DNA of 64,000 bases. It comes from Bradyrhizobium symbiodeficiens (GTDB lineage: Bacteria > Pseudomonadota > Alphaproteobacteria > Rhizobiales > Xanthobacteraceae). The stretch covers positions 434,001-498,000 of the forward strand of contig NZ_CP029427.2 in the NCBI RefSeq assembly GCF_002266465.3, read 5' to 3'. Under the pieces are notes generated by a model. That model was not told the origin of the DNA, searched no databases, and saw nothing but the letters and a program-made list of their open reading frames with translations. Of the stretch, positions 15,446-26,673 are shown one piece after another. Every line of letters begins with the position of its first letter. The stretch's first letter is position 1. Made by a program: the position numbers and the translations under genes.

Positions 15446-18400
15446 TCAAGCGCTCAGCGCCTTGCGGATGATCCGCGCCAGATCCGATTTGCGGTAGGGC
15501 TTGGCCAGCAGCGTCACGCCGGAATCCAGCCGGCCGTGATGGATGATCGCATTCTCGGTATAGCCTGACGTGTAGACCACCCTGAGATCGGGCCGCGTCT
15601 TCATCAACTCGTCGGCGAGCTGCCGTCCGTTCATCTTGCCGGGCATGATGACGTCGGTGAACAGCAGGTCGAACGGCTTGCCGGCGGCAACGATCGCGAG
15701 CGCCTCCGCCGCGTTCGCGGCCTGCAGGGTGACGTAACCCAGCGAGTGCAGCTGCGTCAGCACGTAGTCGCGCACCAGCCGGTCGTCCTCGACCACCAGG
15801 ATCGTCTCGTGTCCGCCCTCGATCGTCGCCGGCGTCACGCCCTCGCTGACGGATGTCGGCGTCTTGCCGGGCGGCAGGTACATCTTGATCGTGCTGCCGT
15901 GGCCTTCCTCGCTGTAGATCTTGATATGGCCCGCCGACTGCTTGATGAAGCCGTAGACCATCGACAGCCCGAGTCCGGTGCCCTTGCCCGGTCCCTTCGA
16001 GGTGAAGAAGGGGTCGAACACCCGGGTCAGCAGGTTCGCGGGGATCCCGCTGCCGGTGTCGCTCACGGCGATCAGCACGTAACGGCCGGGGCGGATGTCG
16101 TTGCCGCTGGCATAGACCTCGTCGAGATAGGCGGCGCCGGTCTCCACGATCAGCTTGCCGCCGCCGGGCATGGCGTCGCGGGCGTTGAGCGCGAGGTTGA
16201 GGATCGCGGTGGTGAGCTGGTTGGGATCGACGATCGCGACGCAACTCTCCTCCTCGAACACCGATTCGATCTGGATCTGCTCGCCCAGCGTCGGTCGCAA
16301 CAGCTTCGTGGTGTCGACGATCAGCGAGTTGATGTCGATCTCGCGCGGCTGGAGCGGCTGCTTGCGCGCGAAGGCGAGCAAATGCTGGGTCAGCTCGGCG
16401 CCGCGCGCGGCGGCCTCGTCGATCATCCTCGTGATGGCCGCAAGCTGCGGCTCCTTCTCGACGGCCTCCGCGAGGATCTCGATCGTGCCGGTGATGACGG
16501 TGAGGATGTTGTTGAAATCGTGCGCCACGCCGCCGGTGAGCTGGCCGACCGCCTCCATCTTCTCGGCATGGCGGATGCGCTCCTCGGCGGCGATCTTGTC
16601 GGTGAGGTCGCGGTAGAATACGTTGAACAGCAGGCCCTCGCGGCGCTTCAGCGCGGTCAGGCTGACCTCGGCCCTGAATTCCTTGCCGTCGCGGCGACGG
16701 CACATCAGCTCGCGGCGGCGGTTCAGTGTCCTGTCGTCCTCGTTCTCCAGGAAATCTTTCAGGCCTGCCTTGACCCTCTCGCGTTCGCTCTCGGCCACGA
16801 TGAGGTCGATCGTACTCTTGCCGAGCACTTCGTCGCGCCGCCAGCCGAACAGCTGCTCGGCCTGCGAGTTCCAGTTCAGGATGCTGCTGGTCTCGTCGGT
16901 CTGGATGAAGGCGTCGAGCGAGGTCTCGACGATCTTGCGGGCGAGCCGCTCGCTCTCGCGCAGCGATTCCTGCGCGAGCCGCGCCTCCGTCATGTCGCGC
17001 CCGACGAAGAAGTAGCGCTGCGCCTGCTCGGACCAGCTGCCGAGCCAGGACAGCCAGACCCCGTGTCCATTGCGGTCGAAGCAGCGCGTGTCGGCGAGCT
17101 TGATGCGCTCGCCGCGGCGTAGCGCGCGCATCTCGTCGCGGGCGTGCTCGAGATGATCCAGGTGAATGAAGTCGGCGCCGCTGCGGCCGATCATCTCATC
17201 CGGCCGATAACCGAGAATGGCCTCGCTGCTCGGGCTGATCTGCGCGATGTTGCCTCGCGAGTTCATGACCATGATCAGGTCTTGCGAAGTGTCGAAGATC
17301 TGCCGGCGCTCTTCGAGCTGTTGCTGCACCTGCCGCTCGGCCCGCCGCGCCTCGGTGAGGCTGTGCGCGGTCCCGGAGACGCCTACGATCTCGCTCGACG
17401 ATCCCCTGATCGGCGAGAGGCTGAGTGAGATCTCGATCGGCGTGCCGTCCTTGCGCAGGCGCACCGTCTCGAACCGTTCGATCGGCTCGCCTCGCGCGAT
17501 CCGCCGCAGGATTTCCTTGCCTTGCGCGCGGCGGTCGGGTGGGACGATGATCGCGGTGGATTTCCCGATCGCCTCACTCGCCGCATAGCCATAGAGCCGC
17601 TCGGCGGCCGGATTCCAGCCTGTGATGATGGCGTCGAGCGTCTGCATCACGATCGCGTCGTCGGATGATTCGACGGCGGCGCTGAACAAGTGCTCGCGTG
17701 CCGCATGATGGCTTCGCGCCGCCTCGGTGCGGCGGTGCTCCCGGACCTCCTGCTCGAGAGCGGCTGTCTTCGCCCGCGTCTCTTCGACCATCCGGGCGAA
17801 TGCCCGCGCCAGCACGCCCGTCTCGCCGCCGGCGTCGACGGGGATGTCCGCTTGCTGTCCGCGGCCGATCGCCTCCACGGCCGCGGTCAGGCGGCCGATC
17901 GGGCGGGTCAGCGAGCGCGCCAACAGCACTGCGAGTGATGCCGCAGCGAGGATGGCCAGCACGCCGACCAGCAGGGAAGTCTTTTGAATGGCGGCCGGCA
18001 CCCGGCCGAACACGGCCGGCGGAATGGTCACGATGATTGCGGTCCATTCCTTGCCGGCCAGCAGTGCCGGCGCGATCGCCGCGCCGCTCGGCCGGCCCGC
18101 CCCGTCGGTCATGAGCCGCGTGGATAGGTCCGACGTGCCGGCCAAGCCTGCGAAGAACGGAAAATCATCGCGCCAGTTGGTGGGGCGGCCGTGCGAGGAG
18201 CCGAATTCTCGCGTGCGATCCGGATGAACGAGATAATCGCCGCGCGCATTCACGACGTAGATCTCGCCACCAGAGTTTGCCGTCCCGCGCACGTGGTCCA
18301 GGGCCGGGCGCATGTCGATATTGGCGATGATGATGCCGAACGGCTTGCCATCCGGCGTGAACAGCGGCGTCGCGACCCGCAGCGTCGGAACGTGCGGTTC

Positions 18401-19039
18401 GGTGGTCCCTCCCTGACGCGTGGCGAGATCGACGGCCGAAACATAGATATCGCCGGGTGCCAGTCGTATCGTGTCACGAAAGTAGGCTCGGTCGCCCTTG
18501 CGCTCGAGCTCGCTGTTGGGGGCGATCCGCACCGACCCGTTCGGGCCGGAGCGGTCGACCCGAACCAGCTCGCGCTGGTCGTCGTCGATGCCGATGATTC
18601 GAAACTGCGCGTAGCTGGGCTTGGCCTCGATCTCGGCCGCGAGCCGCGTCGCGATGCGCTCGCGCCAGGTCTGCTCGGAGACGCCGTCTGCGGGGTCAAC
18701 ACCGCCGGCGAGGTGAGCGCGGATCAGGCCGTTGATGGCCGCAGCGGAGCGATAGCCGACCAGATCGCCGCGAGCGCCGGCAACATAGGATTCCAGACCG
18801 GTCGCGAGCAGGCGTGATTGGGCCTCGACCCGTTCCAGGACGCGCGGAATCACCGCTTGCGTGGTGTTGCGGAAACCCAGCCATCCGACAGCGGCCACGG
18901 TGACCGTCACCAGCAGGATCATCGCAATCGCCAACCGCGTTGCGAGCGTCATGCGGATGTTCGCAGGGCTTCCCGGACGACCGCGGCTGGTCTGGCCTGG
19001 AGCCGAGGCACCTCCGTCATCGGCGGCCGGAGCTGACAT
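15446..19039 (-). CDS. Hybrid sensor histidine kinase (dCache-HAMP-PAS3-HK-REC)
   Basis: A 1197-residue membrane kinase. One membrane helix (about 33-53), a periplasmic dCache-type sensor (about 60-340), a second helix (about 355-380), HAMP, three PAS domains (about 440-800), a HisKA helix pair with the His in G-G-V-A-H-D-F-N-N-I near 838, a HATPase (N-box N-L-A-L-N-A-R-D-A-M, G-box D-T-G-S-G-I-P, G-K-G-T-G-L-G-L), and a C-terminal receiver from about 1075 (V-V-E-D-D, phospho-acceptor in L-F-T-D-V-I-M-P, Lys in L-A-K-P-Y). It probably senses an external small ligand plus an internal cue. The start overlaps the upstream receiver gene (19017) by 23 bases, so the two form an operon. Ligand unknown. 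Confidence 0.9.
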   Translation of the reverse strand: MSAPAADDGGASAPGQTSRGRPGSPANIRMTLATRLAIAMILLVTVTVAAVGWLGFRNTTQAVIPRVLERVEAQSRLLATGLESYVAGARGDLVGYRSAAAINGLIRAHLAGGVDPADGVSEQTWRERIATRLAAEIEAKPSYAQFRIIGIDDDQRELVRVDRSGPNGSVRIAPNSELERKGDRAYFRDTIRLAPGDIYVSAVDLATRQGGTTEPHVPTLRVATPLFTPDGKPFGIIIANIDMRPALDHVRGTANSGGEIYVVNARGDYLVHPDRTREFGSSHGRPTNWRDDFPFFAGLAGTSDLSTRLMTDGAGRPSGAAIAPALLAGKEWTAIIVTIPPAVFGRVPAAIQKTSLLVGVLAILAAASLAVLLARSLTRPIGRLTAAVEAIGRGQQADIPVDAGGETGVLARAFARMVEETRAKTAALEQEVREHRRTEAARSHHAAREHLFSAAVESSDDAIVMQTLDAIITGWNPAAERLYGYAASEAIGKSTAIIVPPDRRAQGKEILRRIARGEPIERFETVRLRKDGTPIEISLSLSPIRGSSSEIVGVSGTAHSLTEARRAERQVQQQLEERRQIFDTSQDLIMVMNSRGNIAQISPSSEAILGYRPDEMIGRSGADFIHLDHLEHARDEMRALRRGERIKLADTRCFDRNGHGVWLSWLGSWSEQAQRYFFVGRDMTEARLAQESLRESERLARKIVETSLDAFIQTDETSSILNWNSQAEQLFGWRRDEVLGKSTIDLIVAESERERVKAGLKDFLENEDDRTLNRRRELMCRRRDGKEFRAEVSLTALKRREGLLFNVFYRDLTDKIAAEERIRHAEKMEAVGQLTGGVAHDFNNILTVITGTIEILAEAVEKEPQLAAITRMIDEAAARGAELTQHLLAFARKQPLQPREIDINSLIVDTTKLLRPTLGEQIQIESVFEEESCVAIVDPNQLTTAILNLALNARDAMPGGGKLIVETGAAYLDEVYASGNDIRPGRYVLIAVSDTGSGIPANLLTRVFDPFFTSKGPGKGTGLGLSMVYGFIKQSAGHIKIYSEEGHGSTIKMYLPPGKTPTSVSEGVTPATIEGGHETILVVEDDRLVRDYVLTQLHSLGYVTLQAANAAEALAIVAAGKPFDLLFTDVIMPGKMNGRQLADELMKTRPDLRVVYTSGYTENAIIHHGRLDSGVTLLAKPYRKSDLARIIRKALSA

Positions 19040-19430
19040 TGGACCCCTCGCCTGCTTTCAGGCAGCCATCGACCGCGGCGAGCAGGGCGTCGGGTGGGAA
19101 TGGCTTCTGCAAACTTGCCGCCGCGCCGAGCTTAGTCGCCATCTTCAGGAAGTCAGGCTCCGCATAGGCATCCGGCGTGACCGAGCGGCCGGACATGACG
19201 ATGATCGGAATGGCCGGAGCCAGCACCCGGATGTGACGCATCGTCTCCAGCCCGTCCATGCCGGGCATGAAGATATCGAGAAACAGCAGGTCGAACCGGC
19301 TGGCCTCGAACAGCGCAAGCCCCTTGCGGCCATCGCCGGCGACGGTGACGTAATGACCGGCCCTCTCCAGGAGCAGCCGGATCGTGATTTGAACGGCCGG
19401 GTCGTCATCCACGATCAGGATGTTGGCCAC
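19017..19430 (-). CDS. Single-domain response regulator, operon with hybrid kinase
   Basis: A 137-residue receiver, starting at GTG (19430) nine bases after GGAGG. Acidic pocket at I-V-D-D-D-P, phospho-acceptor D52 in F-L-D-I-F-M-P-G-M-D-G, conserved Lys in L-Q-K-P-F. It overlaps the kinase gene downstream by 23 bases, so translation is probably coupled and it is a likely partner of that kinase. It is a paralogue of the receiver at 7640 (shared P-D-F-L...L-G-A-A...K-P-F-x-P-x-A-L-L-A-A pattern). No output domain. Confidence 0.87.
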   Translation of the reverse strand: MANILIVDDDPAVQITIRLLLERAGHYVTVAGDGRKGLALFEASRFDLLFLDIFMPGMDGLETMRHIRVLAPAIPIIVMSGRSVTPDAYAEPDFLKMATKLGAAASLQKPFPPDALLAAVDGCLKAGEGSNVSSGRR

Positions 19431-19579
19431 GTCTGAATTCCTCCGGGCCGGATGGGGCCTCCCCGCCGGCCGCAAATCAAACTATCAAAAATGAAATTGT
19501 TGCGCGGATTCCGCTCAGCCTGCAAGCACTTCGCGCGAATACGGGGGCCGGTCGGTCGCTGTTGCTTCGTATCCCAATA

Positions 19580-19599
19580 TATGCACGTTTGCGTGCATA
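19580..19599. promoter_or_regulatory. Perfect 8-base inverted repeat, candidate operator
   Basis: TATGCACG and CGTGCATA flank TTTG, giving a 20-base perfect palindrome. It sits in the 256-base space between the divergent receiver/kinase operon and the sugar-acid dehydratase gene, about 90 bases before the dehydratase start. Its form suits a dimeric sugar-responsive repressor. No regulator gene lies next to the dehydratase, so the binding factor is unknown. Confidence 0.45.
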
Positions 19600-19686
19600 G
19601 CGGAAGGCTGAGTTCGGCACATCCGGCGACTTGCGACGGGTGGACGGCGTGTGAGAAGAGCGGACGGATTCGCAGAGGAAAAAGCA

Positions 19687-21423
<1,737 letters not shown>

Positions 21424-21428
21424 CCACC

Positions 21429-21529
21429 CGTCATTCCGGGGCGCGCCAATTGGCGCGAGCCCGGAATCCATACTCACGATCGTGGTTATGGATTCCGGGC
21501 TCATCGCTTCGCGATGCCCCGGAATGACG
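21429..21529. repeat. Large palindromic repeat (CGTCATTCCGGGG type)
   Basis: Left arm CGTCATTCCGGGGCGCG and right arm ending GCCCCGGAATGACG are complementary. An inner pair, GAGCCCGGAATCCATA and TATGGATTCCGGGCTC, is perfect. It sits between the dehydratase and the RraA-like gene, inside an apparent operon, so it could stabilise or partly terminate the upstream message. Related elements are at 25018-25099 and 41059-41145. Confidence 0.8.
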
Positions 21530-21545
21530 AAAGAGAGAGTATCAG

Positions 21546-22265
21546 ATGACAAAACTCAGCGAAGCCACCCGCACCAAGCTCAAATCCGTCTCCACCGCGA
21601 CCGTCGCCACCGCTCTGTTCAAACGCGGCCTGCGCATCCAGATGATCCAGGATGTGCACCCGCTCGGCGCCGACCAGCCGACCATGGTCGGCGAAGCCTT
21701 CACGCTGCGCTACATGCCGGCGCGCGAGGATCTCAACACCATCGACGTCTTCAAGGACCGCGCCCATCCGCAGCGCAAGGCGGTCGAGGACTGCCCGCCG
21801 GGCGCGGTGCTGGTGATGGACAGCCGCAAGGACGCGCGCGCGGCGTCGGCTGGCGCGATCCTGGTGACGCGATTGATGAAGCGCGGCGTCGCAGGTGTCG
21901 TCACCGACGGCGGCTTTCGCGATTCCGCCGAGATCGCCAGGCTTGGCATTCCCGCCTATCACCATCGCCCGAGCGCGCCGACCAACCTGACACTGCATCA
22001 AGCCATCGAGATCAACGTTCCCATCGGCTGCGGCGATGCGCCGGTGTTTCCCGGCGACGTGGTTCTCGGCGACAGCGACGGCGTCATCGTGATCCCCGCG
22101 CATCTCGCCGATGAGATCGCCAACGAGACCATCGAGATGACTGCGTTCGAGGATTTTGTCACCGAGGAAGTCGGCAAGGGCCGCGGCATCTTCGGTCTCT
22201 ACCCCGCCACCGATCCGCAGACGCTCACCGACTTCGCGGAATGGCGGAAGAAGAACGGGCGGTAG
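21546..22265 (+). CDS. RraA-fold protein, possible 2-oxo-acid aldolase
   Basis: A 239-residue protein of the RraA/HMG-aldolase family. The signature G-G-F-R-D-S-A-E lies near residue 125: the family's G-x-x-x-R-D motif, whose Arg and Asp bind pyruvate enolate and metal in the aldolases. True RraA inhibitors of RNase E are shorter and often lack catalytic residues. This protein follows a sugar-acid dehydratase by 122 bases, so cleavage of a 2-keto-3-deoxy acid to pyruvate plus an aldehyde is a reasonable inference. Automatic annotation often calls such genes ribonuclease activity regulator. AGAGAGTATCAG precedes the ATG. Confidence 0.75.
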   Translation: MTKLSEATRTKLKSVSTATVATALFKRGLRIQMIQDVHPLGADQPTMVGEAFTLRYMPAREDLNTIDVFKDRAHPQRKAVEDCPPGAVLVMDSRKDARAASAGAILVTRLMKRGVAGVVTDGGFRDSAEIARLGIPAYHHRPSAPTNLTLHQAIEINVPIGCGDAPVFPGDVVLGDSDGVIVIPAHLADEIANETIEMTAFEDFVTEEVGKGRGIFGLYPATDPQTLTDFAEWRKKNGR

Positions 22266-22285
22266 CAGCCGCCGGTCGCGAGTGG

Positions 22286-22846
22286 TCACAGCATTCCGGG
22301 CCGGAACAGCTTGCGGTATTTGCCTGTCTCGGCGCCGGAGATCATGAATTCGCCGTCCCCGCGATAGTGGATGGTCTTCGGCAGCTTCGGTGCCGTCGCC
22401 ACGTGCGCCTTGATCACCTCGAAGACGAACATGTTGTACTTTTTCACCTGGCTGGCGTCGGCAAGCTGGCATTCGAAACTGGCGTAGCACTCATCGATCA
22501 GCGGCGCCCGGACATGCGTGCCCGGCTTGGACGTCAGGCCGAATTCGCTGAACTTCTCGATATCGCGCCCGGAGCTGTTGCCGATCTTCACGACCGTCGT
22601 CGCGAGGTCGGCGGTCGGGATATTGATCACGCATTGGCGACTCCTGCGGATCAGATCGAAACTGTGGTTCGCGCTTGAAATAATGCAGGCCACCAGCGCC
22701 GGCGAGAATTCCATCATCATGTGCCAGCCCATCGTCATGATGTTGGTCTCGTTCTTGTGGGCCGAGCTCACAAGGACGATGGGGCCCGGCTCGAGCAAGC
22801 GGCGGACGTTCGAGGTCGGAAAATCCCGCTTGATGTAACGTCGCAT
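22286..22846 (-). CDS. Flavin reductase-like FMN-binding protein
   Basis: A 186-residue split-barrel flavin-binding protein. It starts M-R-R-Y-I-K-R-D-F-P and has T-M-G-W-H-M-M-M-E-F-S-P near residue 45 followed by I-S-S-A-N-H-S-F, the FMN-binding region of the flavin reductase/DIM6-NTAB family. GGAG precedes the ATG at 22846. It probably binds FMN and reduces flavin or serves a flavin-dependent reaction; substrate unknown. It converges on the RraA-like gene and lies 38 bases after the oligopeptidase gene on the same strand, but relation to either is unclear. Confidence 0.78.
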   Translation of the reverse strand: MRRYIKRDFPTSNVRRLLEPGPIVLVSSAHKNETNIMTMGWHMMMEFSPALVACIISSANHSFDLIRRSRQCVINIPTADLATTVVKIGNSSGRDIEKFSEFGLTSKPGTHVRAPLIDECYASFECQLADASQVKKYNMFVFEVIKAHVATAPKLPKTIHYRGDGEFMISGAETGKYRKLFRPGML

Positions 22847-22884
22847 GCTCGCTCCATCCCACCTACGAAGGAAAGCCGGCGGGG

Positions 22885-24984
22885 CTAGGCCTCCGCCATG
22901 CCCGCCGCCCACAGCGCGAACGCATAGACGATCGCGACTTCATCCAGCCGGTCGAACCGCCCCGAGGCGCCACCGTGGCCGGCGCCCATGTTGGTGCGGA
23001 GCAGGACCGGGCCGCCGCCTGTCATGGTGGCACGCAGGCGCGCGATCCATTTGGCCGGCTCCCAATAGGTGACGCGCGGATCGGTCAGGCCGCCCATCGC
23101 CAGGATCGCGGGATAGTCCTTCGCGGCGACGTTGTCGTAGGGCGAGTAGGACAGGATGGTACGAAAATCCTTTTCGCTCTCGATCGGGTTGCCCCATTCC
23201 GGCCATTCCGGCGGCGTCAGCGGCAGCGTGTCGTCGAGCATGGTGTTGAGCACGTCGACGAACGGCACTTCCGCGACGATGCCGGCGAACAACTCGCCGG
23301 CGCGGTTCGCCACCGCGCCCATCAGCATGCCGCCGGCCGAGCCGCCATGGCCGACGATGCGCCTGGCGCTGGTGTAGTTCGCATCGATCAGCGCGCGGGC
23401 GCTGGCTGAGAAATCATCGAACGAATTCGTCTTCTTCTCGCGCTTGCCGTCGAGATACCAGCCCCAGCCCTTGTCGGCGCCGCCGCGGATATGCGCGATG
23501 GCGTAGACGAAGCCGCGATCGACCAGCGAGAGGCGGTTGGCGTTGAACGAGGCCGGCATCGCCATTCCGTAGGAGCCGTAGCCGTAAAGCAGCAGCGGCG
23601 CCGAGCCGTCCAGCTTGAGCCCGCGGCGATGGAGGATCGACACCGGCACCTCGGCGCCGTCCTGCGCCTTGGCCATGATGCGCGTGGTGACGTAATCGGC
23701 CGCGTTATGGCCGGACGGGATTTCCTGGCGCTTGCGCAAGGTGCGGGTGCGCTTGACCATGTCGTAATCGTAGACTTCCGACGGCGTCGTCATCGACGAA
23801 TAGGCAAAGCGCAGATTCGTCGTCTCGAATTCGTAGGAGCCCATCGCGTCCAGCGAATAGGCGGCCTCGTCGAAGGCGATGGCATGTTCCTCGTTCGAGG
23901 CGAGATCGCGGATCACGATCGACGGCAGCGCATTGGCGCGCTCCAGCCGCACCAGATGGCCGGCGTAGAGATCGAGGTCGATGATGTAGATGCCGGGACG
24001 ATACGGGATCAGATCGCGCCAGTTGTTACGCTCGGGCGAAGAGAGCGGCGCGGTGACGATCTTGAAATCGATGGCATCATCGGCATTGGTGAGGATGAAG
24101 AGCTGATCGCCGCGATCGGCGAGTGAATATTGCACGCCTTCCTCGCGCGCCGCGACCAGCCGCGGCGGCGCCTCGGGGTTGGCGAGATCGATCAGCCGCT
24201 GCTCCGAAGTCTCGTGATCGCCGCCCGCGATCACGCAGAAGCGGCCGCTGGTGCTCTCGTGCAGATGGGTGAACCAGCCGGCATCCTGCTCTTCAAAGAC
24301 GAGCGAGTCGTCGGCCTGCCTGGTGCCGAGCCGGTGCCGCCACACCTGCATCGGCCGATGGTTGTCGTCGAGCCGGACATAGAAGAAGCTCTTGCAATCC
24401 GCGGCCCAGACCACGCCGCCGTCGGTCTCCTCGACGAGGTCGTCGAAATCCTTACCGCTCGCCCAGTCGCGCACGCGGATCGAGAAATATTCGGAGCCCT
24501 TGGTGTCGGCGCTCCAGGCCTGCAGCTTGTGATCGTGCGAATGGCGGCTGCCGCCGAACTTGAAATATTTGTGGTCCTTGGCAAGCGCGTCGCCGTCGAG
24601 CACGATCTCGCCGTCGCCGCCCTCGCGCGGCATGCGGCCGAAAAGCTCGTGCTGTCCGCCCTCGCGGAATCTGCGGAAGTAGGCGTACGGCCCGTCCGGC
24701 GACGGCACGCTGGAATCGTCCTCCTTGATCCGCCCGCGCATCTCGCGCACCAGCGTCTTCTGGAGCGGCGCAGTATGGCCGAGCAGGCTCTCGGTGTAGA
24801 CGTTCTCCTCGTCGAGATACTTGCGGATGTCGGGATCCAGCACTTTGGGATCGCGCAGCACCTCCTGCCATTTCGCGTCCTTCAACCAGGCATAGTCGTC
24901 GGTCACGGTGATCCCATGCCGCGTGAAGGAATGCGGCCGGCGCGGGGCGACGGGGGGCTGGGAAGGGGTTTTGGCTTGTGTCAC
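22885..24984 (-). CDS. ptrB: Oligopeptidase B (S9A prolyl-oligopeptidase family)
   Basis: A 699-residue serine peptidase with an N-terminal seven-bladed propeller gate (about 75-420) and a C-terminal alpha/beta-hydrolase domain. The nucleophile is Ser in G-H-G-G-S-A-G-G near 548, Asp in G-L-T-D-P-R-V-T-Y near 637 and His in G-A-G-H-G-G-A-S-G near 670. Such enzymes cleave short peptides after Lys or Arg in the cytoplasm. The GTG at 24984 is preferred to the upstream in-frame ATG, because the upstream codons lie in a palindromic repeat. It is the standard family length. No signal peptide. Confidence 0.9.
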   Translation of the reverse strand: MTQAKTPSQPPVAPRRPHSFTRHGITVTDDYAWLKDAKWQEVLRDPKVLDPDIRKYLDEENVYTESLLGHTAPLQKTLVREMRGRIKEDDSSVPSPDGPYAYFRRFREGGQHELFGRMPREGGDGEIVLDGDALAKDHKYFKFGGSRHSHDHKLQAWSADTKGSEYFSIRVRDWASGKDFDDLVEETDGGVVWAADCKSFFYVRLDDNHRPMQVWRHRLGTRQADDSLVFEEQDAGWFTHLHESTSGRFCVIAGGDHETSEQRLIDLANPEAPPRLVAAREEGVQYSLADRGDQLFILTNADDAIDFKIVTAPLSSPERNNWRDLIPYRPGIYIIDLDLYAGHLVRLERANALPSIVIRDLASNEEHAIAFDEAAYSLDAMGSYEFETTNLRFAYSSMTTPSEVYDYDMVKRTRTLRKRQEIPSGHNAADYVTTRIMAKAQDGAEVPVSILHRRGLKLDGSAPLLLYGYGSYGMAMPASFNANRLSLVDRGFVYAIAHIRGGADKGWGWYLDGKREKKTNSFDDFSASARALIDANYTSARRIVGHGGSAGGMLMGAVANRAGELFAGIVAEVPFVDVLNTMLDDTLPLTPPEWPEWGNPIESEKDFRTILSYSPYDNVAAKDYPAILAMGGLTDPRVTYWEPAKWIARLRATMTGGGPVLLRTNMGAGHGGASGRFDRLDEVAIVYAFALWAAGMAEA

Positions 24985-25017
24985 TCGATCCTCGTTGCGT
25001 CTCACCGAACCCCATCT

Positions 25018-25099
25018 CGTCATGCGAGGGCTTGACCCGCGCATCCATCAAAGACGATTCCCGGAACGATGGATTGCCGGGTCAAGCCCGGCAATGACG
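25018..25099. repeat. Palindromic repeat (CGTCATTGCCGGG type)
   Basis: Left arm CGTCATGCGAGGGCTTGACC and right arm GGTCAAGCCCGGCAATGACG are largely complementary, with an inner ATCCAT/ATGGAT pair. It separates the leftward ptrB gene from the rightward MBOAT gene. It is related to the elements at 21429 and 41059. Confidence 0.7.
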
Positions 25100-25236
25100 G
25101 CCGTAGAAGACGGCGGGTCGTTCATAATATGGCGACAAGCGCACGAATTGCCAGCGGGACTACGCCAAGTCGCCGGGTTGTTGATGCGCCGCTTCTATGC
25201 TTTACGGACCAAAATCCCCGCCGCCGGTCCAGCCTG

Positions 25237-26673
25237 ATGCTGTTCAATTCCTACCCGTTCATCCTGCTGTTCCTCCCGGTCGTGCTGGCCGGATATTTCT
25301 GGCTCGGGCGGCGCAGCAATCTCACCCCAGTGATCTGGCTGGCGCTGGCCTCGCTCGCCTTCTACGCCATCGGCAGCTGGCAGTTCGTGGCGCTGCTGGT
25401 GCTGTCGATCGCGTTCAATTACGGCATCGGGCATCTCCTGATCGTGGCGAAGCTCGGCCCGTCACGACGCAAGGCGGCGCTCGCGCTCGGCGTCGCCGGC
25501 GATCTCCTCGTGCTCGGCATCTTCAAATATGCCGGCTTCGCCGTCGAGAACGTCAACGCGCTGCTCGGTATGCATTTTGCGGTCCACATCCTGCTGCCGG
25601 TCGGCATCTCCTTCTACACTTTCACGCAGATCGCGTTCCTGGTGGACGCCTATCGCGGCCAGGTCGCGGCCTACGCGCTGCCGCATTACGCGCTGTTCGT
25701 GACCTATTTTCCGCATCTGATTGCGGGGCCCATCCTCCACCACAAGGACATGATCCCGCAATTCGAGCGGGAGGAGACCAAGCGTCCGGACGGACATCTC
25801 ATCTTGTGCGGTGTCATCATCTTCGCCATCGGCCTGTTCAAGAAGACCTGCCTTGCCGACGGAATCCAGCCGCTGGTCGCGCTCGCCTTCGAGACGCGCT
25901 CGCCGAGCTTCGACCAGGCCTGGTGTGGTGCACTCGCCTACACCTTCCAGCTCTATTTCGATTTCTCCGGCTATTCCGACATGGCGATCGGGATCTCGCT
26001 GATGTTCGGCATCTTCCTGCCGGTGAACTTCAATTCGCCTTACAAGGCGACCAGCATCGTCGAGTTCTGGCGCCGCTGGCACGTGACGCTGTCGCAATTC
26101 CTGCGCGACTATCTCTACATTCCGCTCGGCGGCAACCGCCATGGCCGCGTGCTGCGCTACGTCAACCTGCTGATCACGATGCTGCTCGGCGGGCTCTGGC
26201 ACGGCGCGGCCTGGACTTTTGTCGTTTGGGGCGCGTTGCACGGGGCCTATCTCTGCGTCAATCACGCCTTCAATGCGGTGGTGCCGACCATCCCCTCGGC
26301 TCTTGCGCGCCCGGCTCGCATCGGCGGGGCCGTGCTGACGTTCCTCGCCGTCGTCGTCGCCTGGGTCTTTTTCCGCGCCGAGAGCGTTGCGTGGGCGTTG
26401 CGGGTTCTCCACGCCATGGCGGATCCTTCGAATGTCGTGTTCGGCCGAGAAGAGATCGCGGCGCTGGTGATGATCGCCGTCTACGCCGCATTGGTCTGGC
26501 TGGCGCCGAACACGCAAGGCATCCTGGGATACGATCACGCTAACCGCAGGGTCGGCGAGAACTTGCGGGCAGGGCGCATGCGGCCGCTGTTTCTCTATGG
26601 TGCATCGCTGGTGCTTGCGTTCGGAATCCTGGGCATCCAGAGCCACAGCGAATTCATCTATTTCCGGTTCTGA
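25237..26673 (+). CDS. MBOAT-family O-acyltransferase (AlgI-like)
   Basis: A 478-residue polytopic membrane protein with about ten helices, starting M-L-F-N-S-Y-P-F-I-L-L-F. The catalytic His is H322 in L-L-G-G-L-W-H-G-A-A-W-T-F, the MBOAT signature, preceded by F-W-R-R-W-H-V-T-L-S-Q-F. AlgI-type members pass acetyl groups across the inner membrane to an exopolysaccharide in concert with a periplasmic SGNH-type partner. The next gene (26673) overlaps it by one base (TGATG) and looks like that partner. The target glycan is unknown. The upstream part of the open frame, before 25237, is Arg-rich repeat-derived sequence and is excluded. Confidence 0.88.
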   Translation: MLFNSYPFILLFLPVVLAGYFWLGRRSNLTPVIWLALASLAFYAIGSWQFVALLVLSIAFNYGIGHLLIVAKLGPSRRKAALALGVAGDLLVLGIFKYAGFAVENVNALLGMHFAVHILLPVGISFYTFTQIAFLVDAYRGQVAAYALPHYALFVTYFPHLIAGPILHHKDMIPQFEREETKRPDGHLILCGVIIFAIGLFKKTCLADGIQPLVALAFETRSPSFDQAWCGALAYTFQLYFDFSGYSDMAIGISLMFGIFLPVNFNSPYKATSIVEFWRRWHVTLSQFLRDYLYIPLGGNRHGRVLRYVNLLITMLLGGLWHGAAWTFVVWGALHGAYLCVNHAFNAVVPTIPSALARPARIGGAVLTFLAVVVAWVFFRAESVAWALRVLHAMADPSNVVFGREEIAALVMIAVYAALVWLAPNTQGILGYDHANRRVGENLRAGRMRPLFLYGASLVLAFGILGIQSHSEFIYFRF

